The notes beneath the pieces were generated by a model that worked only from the letters and a program-made list of their open reading frames with translations, ran no database searches and was not told the DNA's origin. The translations under genes and the position numbers were made by a program. From Halobacteriovoraceae bacterium (lineage in GTDB: Bacteria; Bdellovibrionota; Bacteriovoracia; Bacteriovoracales; Bacteriovoracaceae), in the NCBI GenBank assembly GCA_020635115.1, contig JACKAK010000006.1, positions 261,347 through 325,346 on the forward strand: DNA of 64,000 nucleotides, written 5' to 3'. Positions 8,406 through 16,569 of this stretch are shown piece by piece; the first letter of the stretch is position 1; each line of letters starts with the position of its first letter.

Positions 8406-10192
8406 TTTAACTTATACTTATCAAATATGATTGTTTTTTCCCCAAGATTTTTACCTGATTTCTGAGCATCTAAGATTTCTTTCTTCTTGGCCTCATCAAT
8501 CCAAAACATCCCACCGAAATTAACTGTAAAAGGAAACATTATATAACCTGAAAGTGCAGTAGTAGGTTCTTTAGGAAAGTCAAACCATCCCCAATGGGCA
8601 ATTCTTTCAAATGGCTCTAGCCACAATGGAATAATCGCTCCATCGTCATGAATCCATCTTTGAATCTTTCTAGATAAAGCTTCTCTTTCCTTATCACTTG
8701 TTCCATTTCTAAAGTTCATAATGTCTTTATCAAGCTCTTTATCAGATGTGTTTGAGACGTTGTTTTTATCTGGTTGATTAGCGTTTTCCGAATGAAACAT
8801 TCCCCAATATTGTGGATAAAATCCTGCGGCCCATCCGATATAGGCCGCTTCAAATTTATTATTTGAAAAGGCCTTAAAAGAAGCAGCACCATCAAGCTCT
8901 TTAATTTTCATTTCTATTCCAGCTTTCTTTGCTTCTTCTTTTAAAACAACTATTCGATTTCTGTGCTTAGGTCTTCCGTGAGTTAAAGTAAAAGAAAGCC
9001 TTTTTCCATTTTTCATCCTAATTCCATCAACATCACGTTCTGTCCAGCCCGCCTTCTTAAGGTACTCATCTACTTTGGTCAGATCATAGGCCCTTGCTTT
9101 GATACTTGGATCTGAATATCCACGATAACCTACCCACATTGATTGTTGTCTAAGAGTATCTCCTCTTAAAATTGTCTTGTTTACTTTATCGACATTAATT
9201 GCATGTGCAATAGCTTTTCTGACGTTGATATCTTTGAATAAGTCATGAGATTTGTTAAGAGTAATACTCCATGAAGGTTGAGGAGCACTATTATAAGACC
9301 ACCTTTTATAGATATATCCTTTTTTAAATGGTTCACTATTTGTCTTATCATGCCAATATTCAGGTTCATAGAGTCTAAAACGATCAACTTTTCCTTTTAG
9401 AAATTGTTGAAAAGCAACGTTTCTGTCTCTTATTAATTTAAAAATAACTTTATCTACATTAAATCGATTTTTAAAATATTTGTGATTTTCTCCCCACCAA
9501 TTTTTTATTCTCGTTAAAGTAATTGATTTACCTTTTTGAACATCTGAAATTTCGTACGCGGCCACGGTAGGATATATTTTCCAGTTATATTTTTTGATAA
9601 AATCTTTTGGAATTTCTCCCTTATAAAAATGCTTTGGCGTCGGGAAAATTCCAAGATTAGCGTGCAGAAGATTTGGTGATTTAGCAGTACTTGCAGTGAG
9701 ACTAATCGTGTAGTCATCGTATTTTTGGATATCTTTGACTTGCTCTGTATAATAAGTATTGTACCAAGGCGCTACAATGTTTTTAGATCTCATCATTTCG
9801 ATTGTAAAAAGAAAATCATCCGCAGTTAGAGGTTTTCCATCTGACCACTTGGCCTCTTTGTTAATCCGGTAATACATAGTCTTTTTGTCCTTACTTACGG
9901 CCCACTCCGTAGCGAGAACAGGAATAATATTTCCAGTATTTGGATGAATATCAATGAGACCGAATTCCATGGTAAGAGGTCTCGTGTGGTTGGCAAATTG
10001 TCCATTTGAATCTGGTCCTACTAATCGTAGAGTAAGTGGAAATGTTTCCAAATCCAATGTGTAAGTTCCACCTTTTTTAGCATCTGGTGATGAATAGACT
10101 GGATCATTCCAATTTGTTTCCCATTTTAAATCTTTGGGAAGTTCACTTGCGCCAATGCTAAGAGTAAAAGCTAATAATAAGAGTAAACGCAT
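8402..10192 (-). CDS. Peptide ABC transporter periplasmic binding protein (family 5, YejA/DppA-like)
   Basis: A 596-residue solute-binding protein with a short signal peptide (about residues 1-16, ending IGA) and GGGAG upstream. Family 5 features are visible: LATEWAVSKDKKTMYYRI, KWSDGKPLTADDF and VRKAIAHAINVDKV. It lies between the permeases and ATPases, 9 bases after the YejE-like gene. The full set resembles the yejABEF peptide/microcin C importer more than classical opp or dpp. Peptide import is inferred from the family. Confidence 0.88.
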   Translation of the reverse strand: MRLLLLLAFTLSIGASELPKDLKWETNWNDPVYSSPDAKKGGTYTLDLETFPLTLRLVGPDSNGQFANHTRPLTMEFGLIDIHPNTGNIIPVLATEWAVSKDKKTMYYRINKEAKWSDGKPLTADDFLFTIEMMRSKNIVAPWYNTYYTEQVKDIQKYDDYTISLTASTAKSPNLLHANLGIFPTPKHFYKGEIPKDFIKKYNWKIYPTVAAYEISDVQKGKSITLTRIKNWWGENHKYFKNRFNVDKVIFKLIRDRNVAFQQFLKGKVDRFRLYEPEYWHDKTNSEPFKKGYIYKRWSYNSAPQPSWSITLNKSHDLFKDINVRKAIAHAINVDKVNKTILRGDTLRQQSMWVGYRGYSDPSIKARAYDLTKVDEYLKKAGWTERDVDGIRMKNGKRLSFTLTHGRPKHRNRIVVLKEEAKKAGIEMKIKELDGAASFKAFSNNKFEAAYIGWAAGFYPQYWGMFHSENANQPDKNNVSNTSDKELDKDIMNFRNGTSDKEREALSRKIQRWIHDDGAIIPLWLEPFERIAHWGWFDFPKEPTTALSGYIMFPFTVNFGGMFWIDEAKKKEILDAQKSGKNLGEKTIIFDKYKLK

Positions 10193-10201
10193 ACTATCTC
10201 C

Positions 10202-11260
10202 CTATTCATATGTTAGATGCTTCTTCGGATCATAGGCCTCTCTGATTCCTTCGCCAATGAATGTAATCATAATCAGAACACTGGTTAATGAAAAAACCAC
10301 TGGCCCTAAAATCCAAAAAGAATCTAAATTGTCTATTCCTTGTTTCAAAAGCTCTCCCCAACTGGGAGTGGGCACTGGTAAACCAAAACCTAAAAAATCA
10401 AGTGAAGTTAAGGCAGCAATTCCACTGGCAACCGAAAAGGGAATAAAGGTTACAATTATCGAAATTGAATTAGGTAAAATATGATGAAAAATAATTCTTG
10501 ATTCACTAGCACCTAAAGACTTTGCGGCCATTACATAATCTCTTGTTTTTTCTTTATAGGTGGCAGTTCTCATATACCAAGTCATATGAATCCAGCCAAA
10601 AAAGACCATAATAAAACATAATGAATAAAAATTAGGTACGATAATTGAAGATAAAATTATCACAACGTAAAGAAAAGGAATATTCGACCATATTTCAATA
10701 ATTCTTTGAAATAACAAATCAAATAATCCTCCAAAATAGCCCATGATACATCCAACACTTATTCCTATCAGATAATTAAAAAAGAGTAAAAGTAATGAGA
10801 ACATAATGGCGATTCTAAAACCAAAAACTAGTCTGGCCAAAATATCTCGTCCAACAGAGTCAGTACCCAAAAAATGAAAACTAGAAATATCCGGAGATGT
10901 GGGAGGATATACTCCATCAGGGAGATCATTTTCAAACGGATTATAAGGGATAAGTGGCATAATGACATAATTTCCACTATTTTCTTTTGCAAACTTTTCT
11001 TTTAACTTTCTGTAATTTGCCTCATAACTATAATTTTCCCCGAAATCTTTACCACTTCTATAAGATGAAACGATAGGAAAATAAATATTTCCTTTGTAAT
11101 GAACGATGAGTGCTTTGTTATTAATAAAAAGCTCTGCAAAAAGAGAGAGAAAAACAAGTAGTGAAAGAATAAGGAGAGAAAAATAAGACCTTTTAATCGA
11201 TTTAAATCGTTTTATTTTTTTAAGAGTAAGAGGATTAAATTTTATCAAAAAACACCTCAC
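10202..11260 (-). CDS. Peptide ABC transporter permease, YejE/DppC-like
   Basis: A 352-residue permease with a signal-anchor segment at about 28-48, then a long periplasmic insert that includes VHYKGNIYFPI and LGTDSVGRDILARLVFGFR. It ends with the binding-protein-dependent transport domain whose SLGASESRIIFHHILPN stretch is the EAA coupling loop. The periplasmic insert is characteristic of YejE. The GTG at 11260 overlaps the upstream stop by 4 bases. An in-frame TTG at 11248 has GAGG 6 bases upstream and may be the true start. Confidence 0.85.
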   Translation of the reverse strand: MRCFLIKFNPLTLKKIKRFKSIKRSYFSLLILSLLVFLSLFAELFINNKALIVHYKGNIYFPIVSSYRSGKDFGENYSYEANYRKLKEKFAKENSGNYVIMPLIPYNPFENDLPDGVYPPTSPDISSFHFLGTDSVGRDILARLVFGFRIAIMFSLLLLFFNYLIGISVGCIMGYFGGLFDLLFQRIIEIWSNIPFLYVVIILSSIIVPNFYSLCFIMVFFGWIHMTWYMRTATYKEKTRDYVMAAKSLGASESRIIFHHILPNSISIIVTFIPFSVASGIAALTSLDFLGFGLPVPTPSWGELLKQGIDNLDSFWILGPVVFSLTSVLIMITFIGEGIREAYDPKKHLTYE

Positions 11261-12267
11261 TCAAATTGCACTCGAGGATCAACTAGAGCAACGCATATAT
11301 CAGAAATAATATTTCCGATAAGAAATAAAAATGAACTGATCACAACAACTCCTAGAACGACAGGATAATCTCTTTCCACCAAAGACTCAAACATCAACAG
11401 ACCCATTCCATTGATATTAAAAATTGTTTCTATAAGAAAAGATCCTGTTAAAAGTGCTGTCAAGTTTGTTCCAAATGAAGTTGCTATTGGGATGAGTGAG
11501 TTTCTCATTGCATGTTTTAAAATAGCATTTTTAAAAGAGACACCTTTTGACATTGCAGTTCGTACATAGTCAGCTGCCAAATTATCCATTAATGAGTTTT
11601 TCATCATAAAAGTAACAACTGCAAAACTACCGGCCATATATGCACTAAGTGGTAGAACTGCATGTTTAATTACATCGACAACTTTTCCCCAAAGGCCCAA
11701 ATCATCATAATTGTCTGAAATAAATTGACCCATTGGAAACCATTCTAATTTAAAAGCAAAAACATAAAGTAAAGCAACAGCTAGAACGTAGTGAGGAATT
11801 GCATAACCAACAAAGACCATAATAGAGGTTACATTATCTATAATTGAATTATGCTTAACTGATTTTAAAACTCCTAAAGGTATACACACTCCATAAGTGA
11901 GAATCAAAGTCATAATACTGTAAAAAAGCGAGACAGGAAGTCTTTCTTTAATTGTATCCCAAACAGGATCACCATACTTCGTTGACTCTCCAAGATCTAA
12001 CATCAACACTTTTCCAAGCCATATAAAATAACTGACTAGAACAGGTTTATCAAAACCGTAATATTTTTTAAGATCTTCTAGCTGTTGCTCACTGAGGGCT
12101 TCTGATGTTGAAGCTGCGTTTGAACTAGCTTGAGCTTGTCTAGCTTCTTGCAGCATTCTTTCAACAGGGCCACCAGGTACAAAACGTGTCATAACAAAGA
12201 CAACAATCGTAACACCTAATAGGGTGGGAAGAATAAGTGTAAATCTACGTAAAAAATAGGCCATCAT
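11257..12267 (-). CDS. Peptide ABC transporter permease, YejB/DppB-like
   Basis: A 336-residue inner-membrane permease, first gene of the five-gene peptide importer. It begins MMAYFLRRFTLILPTLLGV, contains RFVPGGPVERML, and carries the EAA loop (RTAMSKGVSFKNAILKHAMR). The 346-codon open frame starts at 12297. The ATG at 12267 has GGAG 8 bases upstream and matches the family's N terminus, so it is preferred. About 85 bases separate it from the upstream unknown gene, and a small inverted repeat TGCCA/TGGCA lies just before the ribosome site. Confidence 0.87.
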   Translation of the reverse strand: MMAYFLRRFTLILPTLLGVTIVVFVMTRFVPGGPVERMLQEARQAQASSNAASTSEALSEQQLEDLKKYYGFDKPVLVSYFIWLGKVLMLDLGESTKYGDPVWDTIKERLPVSLFYSIMTLILTYGVCIPLGVLKSVKHNSIIDNVTSIMVFVGYAIPHYVLAVALLYVFAFKLEWFPMGQFISDNYDDLGLWGKVVDVIKHAVLPLSAYMAGSFAVVTFMMKNSLMDNLAADYVRTAMSKGVSFKNAILKHAMRNSLIPIATSFGTNLTALLTGSFLIETIFNINGMGLLMFESLVERDYPVVLGVVVISSFLFLIGNIISDICVALVDPRVQFE

Positions 12268-12352
12268 CTTTCGAACTCCTGCCAAATATTGTGGCAAAAG
12301 AATCGGCCATTGAAAAGCATGTGGGCCAACATTTTATTACTAAGTGCTTGAG

Positions 12353-13027
12353 TTATTTTCTATAGTATAGACGCGAATCAAGGGACCAGCGGTCAAGTTT
12401 CATATTTTGATCGTGAATTCTATATCTTTCCATCTTCAAATCAATTTCATCAAGACGTATCTTTAGATCATTGTACTCTTTCATCGAAACGGCCCTATCA
12501 TTTGCAAGATTTGAAAGCTCTTGCTCCCACTCTTGTTCCAATTTTTGTCTTAAAACATCATACCTACTATTCACCGCACCAACTTTTTGAACATAAGTCT
12601 TTATTTCAAGTTCTCGATTTCTAAGTATACTTTCAACGGCCAATCTTTTTTTCATCAGTACTCTATAGAGTTCACGGCCCATTTTTAGATTATTTTCCAA
12701 ATCTTTACTATAAAATAATGCATAAGTCCCAAGAGTTAAGCTAATATTTATTTTGCAAAAATTAAAGTCAGGTACACGGATAAGAATATAATCATTACTT
12801 TTGCCATTCACATAACCTTTACATCTCTTAATATCACTATATTCATTCCAAAACTCAATTTTGTCTTTTTTATTAATATATTTAATATTATCAAAATCTA
12901 CTTTGAATCTAACTAATGAAGCACGTTCATTTACTTTTGAGATCCGGCCAGAGAAGTAACCATCTAATTTCTCTGCCAAAATAGAATTTGATAAAAAAAG
13001 TATGGTAATTAGATAGACTATTCTCAT
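12353..13027 (-). CDS. Exported protein of unknown function with C-terminal coiled coil
   Basis: A 224-residue protein with a signal peptide (about 1-18, ending SILA). A small beta-rich region of about 100 residues follows, with two Cys (CKGY and FCKI). A charged helical stretch from about residue 115 to 205 is likely coiled coil. I do not recognise the family. It is upstream of the yej-like operon in the same direction and downstream of two small cytoplasmic genes, so it could share a transcript with either. Confidence 0.6.
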   Translation of the reverse strand: MRIVYLITILFLSNSILAEKLDGYFSGRISKVNERASLVRFKVDFDNIKYINKKDKIEFWNEYSDIKRCKGYVNGKSNDYILIRVPDFNFCKINISLTLGTYALFYSKDLENNLKMGRELYRVLMKKRLAVESILRNRELEIKTYVQKVGAVNSRYDVLRQKLEQEWEQELSNLANDRAVSMKEYNDLKIRLDEIDLKMERYRIHDQNMKLDRWSLDSRLYYRK

Positions 13028-13059
13028 GTTAATATCATGACAGGTCTTAAATATTTTTT

Positions 13060-13554
13060 CTATGCGGAAGGAATATCAGGTGTCTCATCATCATAAGACT
13101 CTTCATCAACAAAGACTTCCTCACCTTCAATAATCTCATCATTATCTTCAAGTAAAGAAGCAAAAACATTTTCTGGTTTTAAAGTCTCAATTTCAGCATT
13201 TGCATACAGGGAAACTTGTTCAATGTAATTTCTAAGATCTTTAAAATCATGATGTAGCTTTTTTGAAATCATCACAGGTAAATCTTCTGTTTGAAAAAGA
13301 TACCATTTAATTTCATCGACTTTTTTATAGAACTGGTCAAAGGCCGTAATCAGCTCATCAGTCATAAGTTTCAAGTCTGCAACACCAACATTGTCATATC
13401 GATTTTTAAAAATATCTTTAAAGTGTTCGCGAGTTCTTCTCATTGACATTATATAAAGGTAATCGGCTTCTCTATAAACGATCCTTTCAAAAAGATTGGT
13501 TGCATCTTGCTTTAAGATTGTAATCACATTTAGTTTTTCTTGCTTTTCATCCAT
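13060..13554 (-). CDS. Acidic-tailed helical protein of unknown function
   Basis: A 164-residue cytoplasmic protein. Residues 1-125 read as amphipathic helices, and the last ~30 residues are strongly acidic (many Glu/Asp, ending TPDIPSA). No catalytic motif or membrane segment is visible. Its start overlaps the upstream gene by 8 bases, so the two are probably co-translated. The acidic tail may mediate protein contacts, but that is a guess. Confidence 0.6.
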   Translation of the reverse strand: MDEKQEKLNVITILKQDATNLFERIVYREADYLYIMSMRRTREHFKDIFKNRYDNVGVADLKLMTDELITAFDQFYKKVDEIKWYLFQTEDLPVMISKKLHHDFKDLRNYIEQVSLYANAEIETLKPENVFASLLEDNDEIIEGEEVFVDEESYDDETPDIPSA

Positions 13555-14020
13555 TGTTTATATCCGCTGGCAATTTGGCCCTTTTACCACCTGGCCATCT
13601 CTCTAAACTTCTATCATTTTCAAATATAAATTGGCAGATTTTTTTTCCAATGTATTCTACTGGCATTGGTAAACGAATCGATTTATAAGTACCTTTCTTG
13701 TGGATTGCTAAACTATTTGGAGTTTCTGAAAAAGAAGTAATTTCAATTAAGTTTACTTTTCCACTTAAAATCCCCAATTGAAAGAAATTATTTCTTATTT
13801 TTTTAAATTTTTCAAGTTCAGCAATGGTTTTGATGATGCAAATGACGTTGTTATTTTGAGCGGATAATACTGTTGAAAGATTGGAAAAATCTATCGGTAA
13901 TAACATACATCCATAATCAGATAATTCGACAGATAGTCGTATAAAATCATTGTCCAATTGGTCTTTAAGTTTAAGAAAAAAAACGGTGTGTATTTGCTCG
14001 ACATCACTCATGGATATCAT
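13547..14020 (-). CDS. Conserved-looking cytoplasmic protein of unknown function
   Basis: A 157-residue protein with alternating hydrophobic strands and helices resembling a receiver-like alpha/beta fold (MLLPIDFS, VICIIKT, KVNLIEIT), but without the phospho-acceptor Asp pattern. I do not recognise it. Two possible starts exist, 14020 and an ATG at 14011, neither with a strong ribosome site. It overlaps the acidic-tailed gene by 8 bases, which suggests a working pair. Confidence 0.55.
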   Translation of the reverse strand: MISMSDVEQIHTVFFLKLKDQLDNDFIRLSVELSDYGCMLLPIDFSNLSTVLSAQNNNVICIIKTIAELEKFKKIRNNFFQLGILSGKVNLIEITSFSETPNSLAIHKKGTYKSIRLPMPVEYIGKKICQFIFENDRSLERWPGGKRAKLPADINNG

Positions 14021-14050
14021 ATCGAACGTTAGATCTTAATAATTTAGGAA

Positions 14051-14821
14051 TCAAATTGTGATAGGCAAAAATGCTCTCATAAGATTTTTGAAAAGCAATA
14101 CAAATATAATACCTAAAAGTAAAGAACCTAAAAAACCACCTATAGGAGGATCTGAATCATCATTATTTACGAATTCAACTGTTCCACACCCAACAAATAA
14201 TGAATTACTTTTTGAGTTTGAAATGCTAAAAGGTGAAATATATCCAATTTCTTGTTTATGTTTCATATCTTCAAGTGCGGCCAAGGCCCCTTCGATATCA
14301 TCTAGTTGTAAAGTAGTAATACCATTTGCTCGTGCAGACATAATTGTACCCCCATCAGAATGGTCTAATCCTATAGTATGCCCAAGTTCATGGAGAATTG
14401 TTGACAAAAGAAGTCCATCCTCATTGTTTTTTAACCTTGGATTTCCAGCATTAAGAATAATTTCAGTTCTCTCAAAAAAAGTTCCCACAGCATAGCGTAC
14501 AGTAATGGCCAAAGTACTTACAGGATCATGTCCCGTCTCTACTCCAAAGTCATGAGACCACCTAATATTGTTTTCCCTCAAAATTTGGTCAATGCTAATA
14601 ATACCATTATCAAACCAAACGTTCTCTCCTATACTACTTTCCCAAATCTCAATAGATTGATTTAGTACGGATCTCAGTTCTTCTCTTTCATCCTGATTGT
14701 CTGAATAAAAGTAAAACTCAATTGGAAAGTTTTTCCAATACATCCCTTTTTGAAAATCGTTTGTAAAAGTATAGGCAAACAGGTTAGACATAAATGTCAA
14801 AGCTAAAAGAAATTGTAACAT
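14051..14821 (-). CDS. Matrixin-like zinc metalloprotease with C-terminal membrane anchor
   Basis: A 256-residue exported protease. The signal peptide is about 1-16. The zinc site is HELGHTIGLDH with His 144, Glu 145, His 148 and His 154, and Met 161 in TIMS supplies the Met-turn, a metzincin/M10-like arrangement. Residues ~228-248 (GGFLGSLLLGIIFVLLF) form a single C-terminal hydrophobic segment followed by a basic tail, so the enzyme is probably tethered to a membrane. There is no obvious propeptide cysteine switch. It lies 10 bases after the upstream small exported gene, likely in one operon. The substrate is unknown. Confidence 0.82.
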   Translation of the reverse strand: MLQFLLALTFMSNLFAYTFTNDFQKGMYWKNFPIEFYFYSDNQDEREELRSVLNQSIEIWESSIGENVWFDNGIISIDQILRENNIRWSHDFGVETGHDPVSTLAITVRYAVGTFFERTEIILNAGNPRLKNNEDGLLLSTILHELGHTIGLDHSDGGTIMSARANGITTLQLDDIEGALAALEDMKHKQEIGYISPFSISNSKSNSLFVGCGTVEFVNNDDSDPPIGGFLGSLLLGIIFVLLFKNLMRAFLPITI

Positions 14822-14831
14822 CTATGATATC

Positions 14832-15155
14832 CTAGTTTTCTTTTTCATATGTAGTGACATCACATACAAGGCCGTTTCTTAAACTTAATTTATAAGTTAG
14901 ACCTCTAATAAAATTCAAAGGGCCATACTTTAACAACTTTAATGTATAAGAGTTACCAGTACTTAAATTGGCCATATTTGTTTTAACCACTTGAAAATCA
15001 TAATTTGTATAAACATGCTGAGATTCTTGTGATGAAATGTCGCGTTGTCCTGTTAGCTTGGCAATCAATTGGTCAGGACACGGAATTGTTACTTTAAGAG
15101 TTGAGAATACTGGATGGTTAAAAAGAATTAAAAGGAAAAAAAATAGACGTTTCAC
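14832..15155 (-). CDS. Small exported protein of unknown function
   Basis: A 107-residue protein with a clear signal peptide (residues 1-19, ending PVFS), leaving an ~88-residue periplasmic or secreted domain with two Cys (CPDQ and VCDV) that could form a disulfide. No family recognised. It immediately precedes the matrixin-like protease. A partner, inhibitor or chaperone role is possible but unsupported beyond adjacency. Confidence 0.6.
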   Translation of the reverse strand: MKRLFFFLLILFNHPVFSTLKVTIPCPDQLIAKLTGQRDISSQESQHVYTNYDFQVVKTNMANLSTGNSYTLKLLKYGPLNFIRGLTYKLSLRNGLVCDVTTYEKEN

Positions 15156-15373
15156 ACGAACTCCTTTTCTTGTTCAAACGCAACTTTCCATCCTGGAAAG
15201 CTAAAGACATTAAACATATGCGAACAAGATGCCAACTTACAAAACCTTAAACCTATAAAAATACTAACTTGATTAGGGCCTTCTACTACGTCTTGGGGTC
15301 AAAACGACATATGCAAGGTGTCAATAAACGACTTTCCCCTTTAAAAGATACAACCATTCGAGTAAAAACATTT

Positions 15374-16417
15374 ATGCATATTTTAAATTTTTTTTGTCTC
15401 CTTTTTCTATATCCCTGTATTGCGCTTGCGAACTATGCGAACTATAAAGTAACGGGGGAAGGGAATGACCCTAAAAATTACTTTTACCGTCCAAACAATT
15501 TTAAAGGGAATAAACTTCCTTTAATTGTGTTACTTCATGGTTGTAATCAGACAGCTAGTGACTTCATCAAAATCACACAAATTCACAAGTTTGCAAATAG
15601 CTCAAACTTTCATTTTATATCACCTCAGCAGTCTTTACTTTATAACCCCAAAAGATGTTGGAATTGGTTTTTTAAGGCCAATCAAGAACCAGAGGGTGGT
15701 CTTGAATTAGAAGATATTTACACTCAGATTAGAACTTATGTTCAAAACAATAATGTTGATGAAGATCGAATCTATATTGCAGGGATCTCTGCCGGTGCAA
15801 TAATGGCAACAAATCTTATATTCACGAGACCCGAACTTTTTGCTGGTGCAATCCTGCATTCAGGTATGCCATATGCTAGTAATACTTTTAGTCGTTTTAC
15901 ATTTTTCCTGGACTATCATCGAAATTATCAAAAGATAGTAAAATCTATGAAAAATGGCCCTAAAAAAAGCCACCATAAGCTAATGGAAGAAAGTATTAAA
16001 TATTTGCAACCTGAACATCAAATAAAGTTAAAAAGAATCATGATCGTACATGGACAAGATGATCCTTATGTTACAAATCTCCATTCAAAATTATTATTTG
16101 ATCAGTTTCACTTTTTTTTAGAACATGCTGTTGCCGCAAACAAATTAAAAACGTTCACAAGAAAAAATAAGAAAATTGAGCACCAGAAATTTCCTTATGA
16201 GTATCAGAGTTATATTTCAAATGTGCTCGATATTAGACTAGAGCTTTATGATATTGATAATCTTGGCCATGAGTGGAGTGGAGGAAGTCAGGGAATGCCC
16301 TATAGTAATCCATTCTCCCATAAGGTAATGGCCCATTTTTTAAAATCAACACATGTACAGCAAGGAAACAGGTTTTGTGAGAATAAGCTTGCATCAGTTA
16401 AGGATTTTATTCGATAG
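15374..16417 (+). CDS. Secreted PHB-depolymerase/LpqC-type esterase
   Basis: An alpha/beta-hydrolase of the polyhydroxybutyrate depolymerase/feruloyl-esterase group. It has an oxyanion stretch LIVLLHGCNQTASDF, CWNWF, the nucleophile elbow GISAG, HGQDDPYV (acid region) and LGHEWSGG with the catalytic His. The chosen ATG at 15374 starts a signal peptide of about 19 residues (ending CIALA), giving 347 residues. The frame is open from 15269, but that extension is basic and would bury the signal. No strong ribosome site marks either start. It probably acts outside the cytoplasm on an ester substrate I cannot name. Confidence 0.78.
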   Translation: MHILNFFCLLFLYPCIALANYANYKVTGEGNDPKNYFYRPNNFKGNKLPLIVLLHGCNQTASDFIKITQIHKFANSSNFHFISPQQSLLYNPKRCWNWFFKANQEPEGGLELEDIYTQIRTYVQNNNVDEDRIYIAGISAGAIMATNLIFTRPELFAGAILHSGMPYASNTFSRFTFFLDYHRNYQKIVKSMKNGPKKSHHKLMEESIKYLQPEHQIKLKRIMIVHGQDDPYVTNLHSKLLFDQFHFFLEHAVAANKLKTFTRKNKKIEHQKFPYEYQSYISNVLDIRLELYDIDNLGHEWSGGSQGMPYSNPFSHKVMAHFLKSTHVQQGNRFCENKLASVKDFIR

Positions 16418-16569
16418 TCTTTTGATTAAGTAAAACACTCATTTTCCAATAGAAATCTTGCGACATTATCCATAAATTTCAGATAAATAAGCAAAAATAC
16501 TCAATATCCGATCAATCTTCTAAGCTATTGATAAATTCTTCCGACAAGAGCACTAGGGAGTATAAATTT

